DNA of 64,000 nt from Chryseobacterium cucumeris (GCF_016775705.1 NZ_CP068760.1:806001-870000); one strand, 5' to 3'; shown: positions 49,951 through 59,308, counted from the stretch's first letter. The notes: generated from the sequence alone by a model not told the origin. Translations and numbers: made by a program.

Positions 49951-52656
49951 ATGAAATTATATATTTCCAGGTTCATACTTGGTGCATTATTCCTATTTAC
50001 ACAATATATATCTGCTCAGACACTTTCAAAAAATCAGTTCAAGGTAAAAGGGAACTGTGAAATGTGCAAAACAAGAATTGAAAGTGCAGCAAAAAAAGCG
50101 GGTGCCAAAACAGCCGTTTACTCTGTTGATTTTCAAACACTAACCCTAGAAACAGATAAGGTATCTTCTGATGATATTCTGAAAAAAGTAGCAGAAGCAG
50201 GACATGACAATGAGAAATTCAAAGCTTCTGATACAACCTATGAAGGACTTCCGGGATGCTGTCATTACGACAGAGATCTGCAGCCTTCCCAGACAGAAAC
50301 CCATCATAAGCACCATGCAGATGCTACTATTTCCCCTAAAAAAGAAAATGAATTCTACGTAAGAGGAAACTGTGCTTCATGTAAAGCCAGAATTGAAAAA
50401 GCATCCAAAGATGCCGGTGCCGATACTGCAGAATGGAATGCTGAAAAGCAAACGGTTACTTTACATTTTGATCCTTCAAAAACTTCATCAGATAAGATTT
50501 TAAAGGCTACTGCTGATGCAGGACATGATAATGAAAAATATAAGGCTTCAGATGCTGTTTACAATAGTCTTCCGGGATGCTGCCTCTATGACAGGGATTT
50601 TACTTTTGGTGAACCCAATCCAAAAATGCATTACGAAGAAGAAACAAAACATGAAGGTCGTAAAGACAATGAGACTTCATCTGATAAAGAAGATCATTCC
50701 CAGCACGAAAAAAGTATTGATGGTGTTGTGGTAACGGGTTCTAAGGCAGCAACAGCTTTAAGTAAGAAAGAAGCCGGACTTGTTTTTAATATTGATAAAA
50801 AAGAGCTGTTAAAGGCAGCTTGCTGTAATCTGTCTGAAAGCTTCGAAACCAATGCAACGGTAGATGTTTCTTTCAGCAATGCAGTTACGGGAACAAAACA
50901 GTTGAAAATGCTTGGGTTGGATCAGAAATACACGAGTTTGACAAAAGAACAGCTACCTGAGATCAGAGGTCTGGCTTCTGCCTATGGCTTAAATTTTATC
51001 CCGGGAAGATGGATTGAAAGTATTCAGCTTACCAAAGGAGGAAGTACCGTAACAAACGGTTATGAAAGTATCACAGGACAAATCAATACTGAGCTTTTAA
51101 AAAATGCCAAGACGCCTGAAACATCACTGAACCTTTTTTCTGACTTCAATGGAAGAGCGGAAATCAATATCACCAATGTTTCTCCTATCAACGATAAATG
51201 GTCGCAAACCTTTCTTCTTCACGGCAACGGAACATTTGGAAATACGGATATGAATGATGATGGTTTTCTGGACAGACCGAAAGGAACACAGATCAATGCA
51301 GCTTATTTGCTTAATTATAATGATCTTGAAAAGTCAGGATTCGGGTCTCATTTTGGAATTAATTTTATCAGAGATGAAAGAACGGCAGGACAAATTGGTT
51401 TTGATAAAAAACTGGGTCAGGACAAACAGCCTTTTTATGGAGTAGGAATTGATATTTCAAGATTTCAGGTCTGGAATAAAACAGGATATGTTTTTAAAGG
51501 AAAACCTTACCAGAGTATCGGCTGGATGAACCAGTATGTGTATCACCAACAGGATAGCTTCTTTGGATTGAGAAATTATGCGGGACAACAGCATACATAC
51601 TATTCCAATTTAATCTTTGAAAGCATCATCGGAAACACCAACCACAAGTACAAGGCTGGTGCAAGTTTCTTATATGACGGATACAAAGAAACGTATTTGC
51701 TGGACGATATGAGAAGAAATGAAATTGTACCGGGCATTTTTGCCGAATATACTTTAACAGGTTTAAAATATACTTTGGTAGCAGGTTCCAGAGTAGATTT
51801 TCATAATCTGGCAGGAACACAGTTTACCCCAAGACTTAACTTTAAATATGACTTCACGCCTCAGACTATTTTAAGACTTTCTGCGGGAAGAGGATTCAGA
51901 ACTGCAAATGTTTTTGCGGAAAGCCAGCAGTATTTTGCATCGAACAGAGCGATTAATATTCTGCCTAACGGAGGAAATATTTATGGATTAAGACCTGAAA
52001 TCGCATGGAATTATGGAGCGAGTTTACAACAGGAATTTAAGTTATTCGGAAGGAAATCGAGCATTGTTGCAGACTTCTTCAGAACAGATTTCCAGGATCA
52101 GGTATTGGTAGATCTGGATCAATCTCCTCAACAGCTGACATTTTATAATCTGGATGGAAAGTCTTTTGCGAATTCGTTCCAGACCCAATGGGATTTCATG
52201 CCTGTCAAAAATCTTGAAGTAAGATTGGCTTATAAATATTATGACGTGCAGGCTGATTATATCGGTGGAAGAAGAGAAGTTCCTTTTATGGCGAAGCACA
52301 GAGGGTTTGTGAATCTGGCCTATTCAACCAATAAAAATGATAATGGCGGATTCTGGAGTTTTGATACGACTTTAAACTGGGTCGGAAAGCAAAGACTCCC
52401 TGATACTTCAACGAATCCGGCAGAATTTCAGCTCCCAACTTATTCGGAATCATATGCAGTTCTTAATGCTCAGATCTCAAGAAATTTCAATAAAAAAATC
52501 AGAGCTTATGTAGGAGGAGAAAACCTGACTTCTTATTATCAGAAAAATGCGATTGTAGATTTTAAAAATCCTTTCGGAAGCTATTTTGACGGAGGAATGG
52601 TATATGCACCAATTATGAAGGCCAACTTCTATTTGGGACTGGATGTGACGTTTTAA
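49951..52656 (+). CDS. TonB-dependent receptor with two N-terminal heavy-metal modules
   Basis: A 901-residue outer-membrane receptor. After the signal peptide (to YISAQ, about 23) come two repeated units of about 80 residues. Each is an HMA-like domain with CxxC (C36/C39, C141/C144), then AGHDNEK and LPGCC (C103-C104, C210-C211). A His-rich linker (HHKHH, 118-122) lies between the units. The TonB box region VVVTGSKAA (about 259-267) and a plug follow. The plug opens with an unusual Cys pair, AACCNLSESFETN (C291-C292). The barrel ends LGLDVTF. The modules point to transport or capture of a soft metal such as copper; substrate is inference. Confidence 0.9.
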   Translation: MKLYISRFILGALFLFTQYISAQTLSKNQFKVKGNCEMCKTRIESAAKKAGAKTAVYSVDFQTLTLETDKVSSDDILKKVAEAGHDNEKFKASDTTYEGLPGCCHYDRDLQPSQTETHHKHHADATISPKKENEFYVRGNCASCKARIEKASKDAGADTAEWNAEKQTVTLHFDPSKTSSDKILKATADAGHDNEKYKASDAVYNSLPGCCLYDRDFTFGEPNPKMHYEEETKHEGRKDNETSSDKEDHSQHEKSIDGVVVTGSKAATALSKKEAGLVFNIDKKELLKAACCNLSESFETNATVDVSFSNAVTGTKQLKMLGLDQKYTSLTKEQLPEIRGLASAYGLNFIPGRWIESIQLTKGGSTVTNGYESITGQINTELLKNAKTPETSLNLFSDFNGRAEINITNVSPINDKWSQTFLLHGNGTFGNTDMNDDGFLDRPKGTQINAAYLLNYNDLEKSGFGSHFGINFIRDERTAGQIGFDKKLGQDKQPFYGVGIDISRFQVWNKTGYVFKGKPYQSIGWMNQYVYHQQDSFFGLRNYAGQQHTYYSNLIFESIIGNTNHKYKAGASFLYDGYKETYLLDDMRRNEIVPGIFAEYTLTGLKYTLVAGSRVDFHNLAGTQFTPRLNFKYDFTPQTILRLSAGRGFRTANVFAESQQYFASNRAINILPNGGNIYGLRPEIAWNYGASLQQEFKLFGRKSSIVADFFRTDFQDQVLVDLDQSPQQLTFYNLDGKSFANSFQTQWDFMPVKNLEVRLAYKYYDVQADYIGGRREVPFMAKHRGFVNLAYSTNKNDNGGFWSFDTTLNWVGKQRLPDTSTNPAEFQLPTYSESYAVLNAQISRNFNKKIRAYVGGENLTSYYQKNAIVDFKNPFGSYFDGGMVYAPIMKANFYLGLDVTF

Positions 52657-52812
52657 AAGCAGGAAGTTGGAGGAATGATGCTGGGAGTGCTATTAGCCTA
52701 TAAAGTTATTATGTGGGATAAACTACTGGTAAACGCTTAATAAGATGACGTTTTAAGGAGGGAAGATAGAAGATAGAAGCTGGGAGTGCCTACAAGCGAG
52801 TAAAGTTTTATT
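52642..52812. repeat. Degenerate tandem duplication at the receptor gene end
   Basis: The last bases of the receptor gene plus spacer (from GACGTTTTAA at 52647) recur about 100 bases later (52747). Both copies continue through GCTGGGAGTGC and TAAAGTT. The copies are clearly related but diverged. A similar purine-rich string occurs inverted at 52949-52977. Confidence 0.65.
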
Positions 52813-52840
52813 TTATTGAGGATAAAACCTAAATACACAA

Positions 52841-52873
52841 AAACCTTATAGGTTTCAGAAACCTATAAGGTTT
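52841..52873. terminator. Terminator-like palindrome after the metal TonB receptor
   Basis: Perfect 15-bp arms (AAACCTTATAGGTTT / AAACCTATAAGGTTT) with a CAG loop are followed by a T-rich run. It is some 185 bases from the receptor stop. Confidence 0.7.
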
Positions 52874-52987
52874 ATTTTTTGCCATTAGCAGATAAAATTC
52901 ACCAGTAATAACGAAGGAAATCCAAGAGTTATGAAAACTTACAGAGACTTCCTTCTTCCAGCTTCAAGCTTCCTTACCAATAAAAAA

Positions 52988-53014
52988 AATCGGCTTCAAA
53001 AATTGAAGCCGATT
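52988..53014. terminator. Bidirectional terminator before the cupin gene end
   Basis: A perfect 12-bp stem (AATCGGCTTCAA / TTGAAGCCGATT) with an AAA loop. It has an A tract on the left and T residues on the right, so it can end transcripts from both sides. Confidence 0.88.
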
Positions 53015-53023
53015 CTTTTTATT

Positions 53024-53521
53024 TTATCTTCCAAAGTCATCCTGTACTCTTACGATATCATCTTCGTCTGAAGGATTGGACGCATCGGTGTGCTGCCAGA
53101 TTTCAGCTACAATTCCCCAGCCTGCAAGACCAATTAATCTGTGTCTTTCTCCCTGCTGAAGTTTCACCTGATCTTTCGGACCATATTCTTTCAGTTCTCC
53201 TTCTTCATCGGTATTGCTTCTTTTGATTCCTACCGTTCCTTCTACAACCTGCCAGATTTCGGCTCTTCTGTGGTGATACTGCCAGCTCAATCTTGCTTCC
53301 GGAGCTACGATAAGGATTTTCGGGCTTAGCTTTCCTCCTATTCTCAGGCTGTCTACATCAATCCCGTCAAAATACTGGTTGGCAAAATCCTGTGCCTGTG
53401 TTTCATCAATCACAAAAAATCCTCCCCATGGTCTTGTATCATCTTTTGCAGCAATAGTAAAACCTTGTGTCTGCAGCATATTCTCTACTCTCTCGAATAT
53501 TTCTTTTTTTTCTGTACTCAT
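53024..53521 (-). CDS. Cupin sugar-phosphate isomerase (mannose-6-phosphate isomerase-like)
   Basis: A 165-residue cupin similar to type II phosphomannose isomerase domains. The metal-binding motifs are visible: YHHRRAEIWQVVEG (two His and Glu) and GERHRLIG (His). RPWGGF near residue 31 matches the RPWG start of this domain. It would interconvert mannose-6-phosphate and fructose-6-phosphate. It lies 24 bases behind a GH92 alpha-mannosidase-family gene, which supports a mannose role. Exact substrate is inferred. Confidence 0.8.
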   Translation of the reverse strand: MSTEKKEIFERVENMLQTQGFTIAAKDDTRPWGGFFVIDETQAQDFANQYFDGIDVDSLRIGGKLSPKILIVAPEARLSWQYHHRRAEIWQVVEGTVGIKRSNTDEEGELKEYGPKDQVKLQQGERHRLIGLAGWGIVAEIWQHTDASNPSDEDDIVRVQDDFGR

Positions 53522-53545
53522 GCAGCTATATTTTTAATTTAAAAA

Positions 53546-55828
53546 TTATTTATTTGATTCTTCTTTTGACATTGAATATGGGAAATCTTTTTCCTGTGTA
53601 CCTCTTTCTTTATTAGGTTTGCTATCCATTTTAAAGTCTAACACAGCACCTTTCATCAATTCCTTGTGGCTTAGCCAGTTTTTGGAATAAAGCTGTTGGT
53701 TTACATTCAAAGATTTTACATATAAATTTTCCGCATTGTTTTCAGGAGCTTTTATTTCAATTTTCTTACCATTTTCAAGGTGAATGGTGGCTTCTTTAAA
53801 TAATGGTGCTCCCAACACATACTGATCCGTTGCTGGTGTTACCGGATAAAACCCAAGGGCTGAGAAAATATACCATGCGGAAGTCTGTCCGTTATCTTCG
53901 TCACCGCAATATCCATCAGGAGTGGCATGATACAATTTATTCATCACCTGTCTCGCCCAATATTGAGTTTTGTAAGGTGCACCTGCATAGTTGTACAGAT
54001 AAATCATGTGCTGAATAGGCTGATTTCCGTGGGCATACTGACCCATATTCATGATCTGCATTTCTCTGATCTCGTGGATCACGCCTCCATAATAACTGTC
54101 ATCAAAAACCGGAGGCAATGAAAATACTTCATCTAATTTGGCTTCAAATTTCTTTTTCCCACCCATCAGTTCTGCCAAACCATCAATGTCCTGGAAAACC
54201 GACCATGTATAATGCCAGCTGTTTCCTTCCGTAAAAGCATCTCCCCATTTGAAAGGATTGAAAGGTTTCTGGAAGTTACCATCTTTATTTTTACCACGCA
54301 TTAAACCTGTTTCCTTATCAAATACATTTTTGTAATTATAAGCTCTTTTCTTATAAATATCAATTTCTGAAGCAGGTCTTCCTAATGCTTTTCCTAACTG
54401 ATAGATTGAAAAATCATCATAAGCGTATTCTAATGTTCTTGCTGCATTTTCATTGATCTTTACATCGTAAGGAACATAGCCCAATTCATTATAGTACTTT
54501 ACTCCCGCGCGGCCCACAGCTTCTATAGGACCTTCATTGTTTGCTCCGTGTTTTACAGCCTGCCACAGCGCTTCTGTGTCATATCCGCGAAGTCCTTTGA
54601 TGTAAGCATCTGCTACTACGGATGCGGAATTGTTTCCAATCATAATATCAGAATATCCGGGACTGCTCCACTCCGGTAAGAAACCTCCTTCTTTGTAAGC
54701 ATTGGCCAGTCCTTCCTGCATTTCTACATTGATGCTTGGATAAACAAGATTCAGGAAAGGGTACAAAGCACGGAAAGTATCCCAGAAACCGGTTCCTGCA
54801 AACATTCTTCCGTCAACAATTTTCCCGTTGTAAGGGCTCCAGTGTTTTATTTTATTCTGAGCGTCCACTTCATATAGTTTCTGCGGGAAGAATAAAGTTC
54901 TGTATAAAGAGGAATAAAAGGTTCTCATCTGCTGATCGGTTCCCCCTTTTACATCTATTTTTCCTAATGTCTTGTTCCAGATATTTTTAGCATCAGTTTT
55001 TACCTGTTCAAAGTTTCTGTTTCCGATTTCTCTTTTAAGATTCAGTTCTGCCTGTTCAAAGCTGATGAATGAAGAGGCTACTTTTGCATACACCGTTTCT
55101 TTATTTTTAAGCTTAAACCCTACTACAGCACCTGTATGATCACTGGTAATTTCTAACTGATCATTCACCAGTTTATTGTCTTTCCAGGTTTTTGTGAGTT
55201 CAAAATCTTTATCAAACTGAATGACAAAGTAGTTTTTAAAATTATCATACTTCCCGGTAGAATATCTCGTGGTATATCCCAGGATTTTTCTTTCTTTCGG
55301 TAAAATTTTGATATAAGAACCTTTGTTCAGAGCATCAACCACTACGTAAGCACTGTCTGTCTTTGGAAAATCAAATTTAAAATAAGAAGCTCGTTCTGTA
55401 GGCGTAAATTCTGTTGTGACATTGATGTCAGCAAGATAAACGCTATAGAAATAAGGTGTGGTAACCTCAGCTTTATGGCTGAACCAGCTTGCTCTTTCGT
55501 CTTCTTTAAACTTCACTTTTCCAACTCCCGGCATGATGGCAAATGCGCCATAATCGTTCATCCATGGAGAGGGTTGGTGAGTCTGTTTAAATCCTTTTAT
55601 TTTATCTGCATCGTAGGTATAGGCCCATCCGTCGCCCATTTTACCGGTCTGTGGTGTCCAGATATTCATTCCCCAGGGAAGTCCGACTGCCGGATAGGTA
55701 TTTCCATTGGATAATGAAGGTTTGGATTGGGTTCCCATCAAAGGATTCACATAGTCTACGGGAGATACATTCTGACCTAAAGCCCAGGCCTGTAATAACA
55801 GTAAGCAAGTGGAAAATATAAACTTCAT
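53546..55828 (-). CDS. GH92 alpha-mannosidase-family enzyme with Gln in place of the acid Glu
   Basis: A 760-residue exported calcium-dependent glycosidase with a signal peptide to ALGQ (about 19). The N-terminal beta-sandwich starts VDYVNPLMGT. The (alpha/alpha)6 domain has GTGFWDTFR, WHYTWSVFQDIDGL and GDEDNGQTSAWYIFSALGFYP. The segment usually read as GNEP with the general acid Glu is GNQPIQHMIYLYNY here (Gln603). This variant forms a subgroup of GH92. As I recall, a Gln at this position was reported in a GH92 specific for mannosyl-phosphodiesters. It sits between the ROK kinase and cupin isomerase genes. Confidence 0.92.
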   Translation of the reverse strand: MKFIFSTCLLLLQAWALGQNVSPVDYVNPLMGTQSKPSLSNGNTYPAVGLPWGMNIWTPQTGKMGDGWAYTYDADKIKGFKQTHQPSPWMNDYGAFAIMPGVGKVKFKEDERASWFSHKAEVTTPYFYSVYLADINVTTEFTPTERASYFKFDFPKTDSAYVVVDALNKGSYIKILPKERKILGYTTRYSTGKYDNFKNYFVIQFDKDFELTKTWKDNKLVNDQLEITSDHTGAVVGFKLKNKETVYAKVASSFISFEQAELNLKREIGNRNFEQVKTDAKNIWNKTLGKIDVKGGTDQQMRTFYSSLYRTLFFPQKLYEVDAQNKIKHWSPYNGKIVDGRMFAGTGFWDTFRALYPFLNLVYPSINVEMQEGLANAYKEGGFLPEWSSPGYSDIMIGNNSASVVADAYIKGLRGYDTEALWQAVKHGANNEGPIEAVGRAGVKYYNELGYVPYDVKINENAARTLEYAYDDFSIYQLGKALGRPASEIDIYKKRAYNYKNVFDKETGLMRGKNKDGNFQKPFNPFKWGDAFTEGNSWHYTWSVFQDIDGLAELMGGKKKFEAKLDEVFSLPPVFDDSYYGGVIHEIREMQIMNMGQYAHGNQPIQHMIYLYNYAGAPYKTQYWARQVMNKLYHATPDGYCGDEDNGQTSAWYIFSALGFYPVTPATDQYVLGAPLFKEATIHLENGKKIEIKAPENNAENLYVKSLNVNQQLYSKNWLSHKELMKGAVLDFKMDSKPNKERGTQEKDFPYSMSKEESNK

Positions 55829-55849
55829 TGTATCTTTTCGTTTGTTAAT

Positions 55850-56710
55850 TTATATACGCTTTTTTAATGCATAGCTGGCAGCTCCAAGAATGGCCGCATC
55901 TTCAAATATGGCCGAAATTTTAACCTGCAAGTTAATATTATTCTTTGTTAAATTCTGAATAAATCTTTGCTCAAAATGAGGATAAGCCTTGGCAATATTT
56001 CCTCCTATAACTAAAACTTCCGGTTTGTAATGATCGACATATTTCACGATAAATTCTGAGAAAGAGTCTGCATATTCATCAAACATTCTTTTTTGTATTT
56101 CTTTGGATTTATCCAGAAGGTCTTTGGTTCCTGAGATTTCTTCTCCGGTAAGTTCCTTATAATGATTCACAAACCAGCGGGTGGCCAGATAGTCTTCACT
56201 GATGGAATCTCTGAAGGGAGAATCCCATAAGTCTTCATCGGCAGCAAATTCCCCGTTGAAAAAAGTCGTTCCCAATCCTGTTCCAAGAGTCACTCCAAAA
56301 GCACTGTTGAATCCCTGAGCGCATCCTCCGAATACTTCACCTTCCATAAATGCAGCCGCATCATTTACAAAATGAATCTGCTTCTGAGAAATATCCAGCC
56401 TTTTTGCCAGTTCTTCTTTAATATTGACCTGATAGATATCTATAAATTTCCCCTGCTGCATGAGTGATATCCCTTTCTCATAATCGAAAGGTCCGGGCAT
56501 TGCGATACCAATCAGAAGATCTTCTTTTACCAGATCATGAGCCACTTTATGAATGGCTGAAACCCAGGCGTTGAAAATAACTTCTTTGTTTTCGAAAGCA
56601 TCTACATGTTCTCTTACATAGGTGGATGAAATGATTTCACGTTTTTGCGGATCTACCTGAGCCAGCGTGATATGCGACCCTCCAATATCGATTCCTACTA
56701 TATTCTGCAT
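55850..56710 (-). CDS. ROK-family sugar kinase
   Basis: A 286-residue ROK protein, probably a hexose kinase. The phosphate-binding DIGGSHITLAQ is at the N-terminus, FVNDAAAFMEGE supplies the catalytic Asp (about 117), and GVTLGTGLGTTF is the second phosphate loop. The zinc-binding CxCGxxGCxE motif of many ROK kinases is absent, and no DNA-binding domain is present, so it is an enzyme rather than a repressor. Its position between mannosidase genes suggests mannose or glucose as substrate (inference). Confidence 0.88.
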   Translation of the reverse strand: MQNIVGIDIGGSHITLAQVDPQKREIISSTYVREHVDAFENKEVIFNAWVSAIHKVAHDLVKEDLLIGIAMPGPFDYEKGISLMQQGKFIDIYQVNIKEELAKRLDISQKQIHFVNDAAAFMEGEVFGGCAQGFNSAFGVTLGTGLGTTFFNGEFAADEDLWDSPFRDSISEDYLATRWFVNHYKELTGEEISGTKDLLDKSKEIQKRMFDEYADSFSEFIVKYVDHYKPEVLVIGGNIAKAYPHFEQRFIQNLTKNNINLQVKISAIFEDAAILGAASYALKKRI

Positions 56711-56747
56711 TATTTTTTTATTTTAAATTCAAGTCTTCCTGTGACTG

Positions 56748-56785
56748 AAAAAACAGACAAACAGAAGTACACCTCTGTCTGCCTG
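56748..56785 (-). terminator. Intrinsic terminator after the first endo-glycosidase gene
   Basis: A 12-bp stem with two G-U pairs (CAGACAAACAGA / TCTGTCTGCCTG) is followed by six T residues on the minus strand. Confidence 0.75.
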
Positions 56786-56841
56786 CTTTGTATTTCAGAC
56801 TCTATTTCATTAGTCCCGGTAACTATTTCATTATCTGAATT

Positions 56842-59250
56842 TTACTTCACAATAATTTTACCGGTTGATATTACTTTACTGTTTGTGGATGTAATTTTGT
56901 AAATATAAGTACCACTGATTAAATCCTGCGTATTGACTGCGTTATTATTTTGATTAATATTCTGTTTTTTGAACAATTTTCCTGAAGCATCATACAATGC
57001 TACTTCATTTGCTGCGCTGTCTGTAATGGCAAAATGAATGTCATTTCCTCGTTTCACAGGGTTTGGATAGACTGCACTGTTCTCTTTTACTGATTCTATA
57101 TCTTTTACTGCAAGGGATGAAGCGCAGGCAACATCTGTTCTCCAGTTGGCATCTGTCATATTGATCAGGGTTGCAAAATGGGTATTGGCTGTAGCATCCA
57201 AAGCTCCCATTCCGCTTCCTTCATCCATTTTCCAGTTGGCTTCAAGACCTGTAGAATTGGCAGGAACATTACAGCTGTTACTTAAAATTTCCTGTGGTGT
57301 TAATGCTTTTTTCCAAACTCTGAATTCATCCAAGAAACCATTGATTGTACGGGAATTGTCATAGTTTCTTCCCAGATAAAGGATTCCGTTTGCTGTAAAG
57401 TTACCCGTTACTGCAAAACTGGCATCAAGGTTACCATTGACATAAATTTTCATGGCTGTTCCATCATAAGTAGCTGCTATATGATACCATGTATTGGTGT
57501 TGAATGCGGTATTGGTATTCAATTTCACCTGTGACGAACCAAAACTTAATATAAACTGCAGCTTATTATTCGCAAGGTTTCCATCTCCGAAACGAAGTAT
57601 TGCCGAGTTGTTATCTCCTACTTCTATCCCCATTACCGATGAAATATACGGAAAGCCTGTTTTGAAAGCATTTACTTTTACCCAACCTTCAAATGTTACG
57701 GCATTTCCGCTCAGGTTAAATTGTCCTGCATTAAGGTAGTGAGTGCTTCCGTTGAAAGCAAGAGATCTTGCACCCGGACTTGTAACCGGAGCAAAACCAC
57801 TGTTGAATGATCCTTCTCCTGAATAATTACTTGTAGTTCCTCCGGCACATGAAGCCTGTACTTTCCATACATAACTTGTGTTAGGTGTCAGGTTTTGTAA
57901 TGAGTAAGAATTGGTGGTAATATTTGGAATTTCAGACCAGGTTGTTGCTGAAGTCGTTTTATATTGCAGTGTATATGAAGTGGCGTTGCCTGCATCCCAT
58001 GACAGTTGGGTAGTATTACCAAGGAAACTTCCGGAAGTCAATCCTGATGGCGTAGTGCAGCCACTTCCGGAGTTAAACCTTGGTGCAAAAATATAAGTAC
58101 TTGTTAATGTCGTTGAGCAGTTAGACTGGATTCTCCAATCGTAATTGGTATTCAGGGTAAGGTTGCTGATGACAATATTATTTCCAGAATAATTGCTGGC
58201 TACATTCGTCCATACTGTTGAATTGGCAGGTTTGTAATCAATATTGTAAGACTGAGATGCATTGGAAGTCCAGTTCAGTTGAGCTGAAGTTCCTGTCACG
58301 TTGGAGACATCAAGCCCCAATGGAGGATCACAAGCCTGTCCCTGTGACCATGAATATAATTGACCGCTTAAAAGTGTATTTTCATTATAAAGAATATTGG
58401 ATCCTGTACTCAGGTAACTGGCTACATTGGTTCCCGGCAGATCGTACCACATAAACACGCCGTATTGATCATTCTTTGTACTGGTCGCTAAGCTTGCCAA
58501 TGTAGTGGCAGAAGTTGAACTTGGATTCGAGTTTTGTATCCACGTTGCAGCTGCAGAAATTTTGGATTTATCAAGAGGCGGAACAACCGGAGCATTGTAC
58601 GTACTGTACATGGCATTCCAGGTGTAATTGATATAATTTCCTGCTAAATCTCCATTATACGTTTGTCTGGTTGTAGCCGGACCGTAGTAATAGAATGTAA
58701 TCAGTTTATCGGGCATTGCGGCTTTCAATTCCTGTAATAACATAACAAAAGAGCTGTTATTAGGCTGTCCTGTGCCGTTATTTCCGTATCCTGCGTATTC
58801 ATCATCAAGGTCTACTCCATCCAGTCCGTAGGTGTAAACAGTGTGAGCCACCTGTAAGGCAAAATCTTTAGCCGCTTCACGGTTAGGGAAATTGGAAATT
58901 CCAGCTCCCTGGTGGTTTCCTAAAAGATCCAGTAATACTTTTATTCCTTTTTGCTGTAAAGGTTTTACATAGGTATTGACATCATTCAGAACTTTGGTAA
59001 CGTTGTTATTGTTTGAGATATAAGCACGGTTTTTAGAAACATCATAGTTGATATTGGCTGCAAAAATAATGGCTACATCAAAAAGCTGTCTGTTGGTATT
59101 CTGTAAAGTATAGGAACCTGCATTCAGCATATTATTGTTGTTCACTTCTACATAGCAGACTCCCAAAGGATCAAGCTGCTGTGCTTTGAGTGCCGGAGCT
59201 GACTGAAGCATCAGGGCCATTAAGGGAATAAAAAAGGATTTTTTTCTCAT
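56842..59250 (-). CDS. GH18 endo-beta-N-acetylglucosaminidase with two Fn3, LamG-like and T9SS tail
   Basis: An 802-residue secreted enzyme of the Endo-F/Endo-H group that would cut the chitobiose core of N-glycans. The signal peptide runs to ALKAQ. The GH18 domain (about 25-305) carries the complete DxxDxDxE motif at D144-E151 (DGVDLDDE). Two fibronectin-III-like modules (about 312-390 and 395-485) and a LamG/concanavalin-like domain (about 495-660) follow. The last 75 residues (YPNPVKRGN...GTYIYKI) are a type A T9SS sorting tail, so it is exported across the outer membrane. It is the tandem paralogue of the next gene. Confidence 0.92.
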   Translation of the reverse strand: MRKKSFFIPLMALMLQSAPALKAQQLDPLGVCYVEVNNNNMLNAGSYTLQNTNRQLFDVAIIFAANINYDVSKNRAYISNNNNVTKVLNDVNTYVKPLQQKGIKVLLDLLGNHQGAGISNFPNREAAKDFALQVAHTVYTYGLDGVDLDDEYAGYGNNGTGQPNNSSFVMLLQELKAAMPDKLITFYYYGPATTRQTYNGDLAGNYINYTWNAMYSTYNAPVVPPLDKSKISAAATWIQNSNPSSTSATTLASLATSTKNDQYGVFMWYDLPGTNVASYLSTGSNILYNENTLLSGQLYSWSQGQACDPPLGLDVSNVTGTSAQLNWTSNASQSYNIDYKPANSTVWTNVASNYSGNNIVISNLTLNTNYDWRIQSNCSTTLTSTYIFAPRFNSGSGCTTPSGLTSGSFLGNTTQLSWDAGNATSYTLQYKTTSATTWSEIPNITTNSYSLQNLTPNTSYVWKVQASCAGGTTSNYSGEGSFNSGFAPVTSPGARSLAFNGSTHYLNAGQFNLSGNAVTFEGWVKVNAFKTGFPYISSVMGIEVGDNNSAILRFGDGNLANNKLQFILSFGSSQVKLNTNTAFNTNTWYHIAATYDGTAMKIYVNGNLDASFAVTGNFTANGILYLGRNYDNSRTINGFLDEFRVWKKALTPQEILSNSCNVPANSTGLEANWKMDEGSGMGALDATANTHFATLINMTDANWRTDVACASSLAVKDIESVKENSAVYPNPVKRGNDIHFAITDSAANEVALYDASGKLFKKQNINQNNNAVNTQDLISGTYIYKITSTNSKVISTGKIIVK

Positions 59251-59271
59251 AGTATATCAATTTTGTAGTAG

Positions 59272-59299
59272 AAAAAATCATTGGGCTTCGGCCCAATGA
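59272..59299 (-). terminator. Intrinsic terminator after the second endo-glycosidase gene
   Basis: A perfect 9-bp stem (TCATTGGGC / GCCCAATGA) with loop TTCG is followed on the minus strand by six T residues, ten bases past the stop. Confidence 0.92.
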
Positions 59300-59308
59300 C
59301 GGGGGTTA

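Larger units (their letters stand above)
52657..53023. other. Repeat-filled convergent intergenic region
   Basis: These 367 bases hold the tandem duplication (to 52812), a terminator palindrome (52841-52873), purine-rich GGAAG/GAAGCTGG strings in inverted orientation (around 52950-52977) and a second terminator (52988-53014). I see no gene. Confidence 0.6.
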
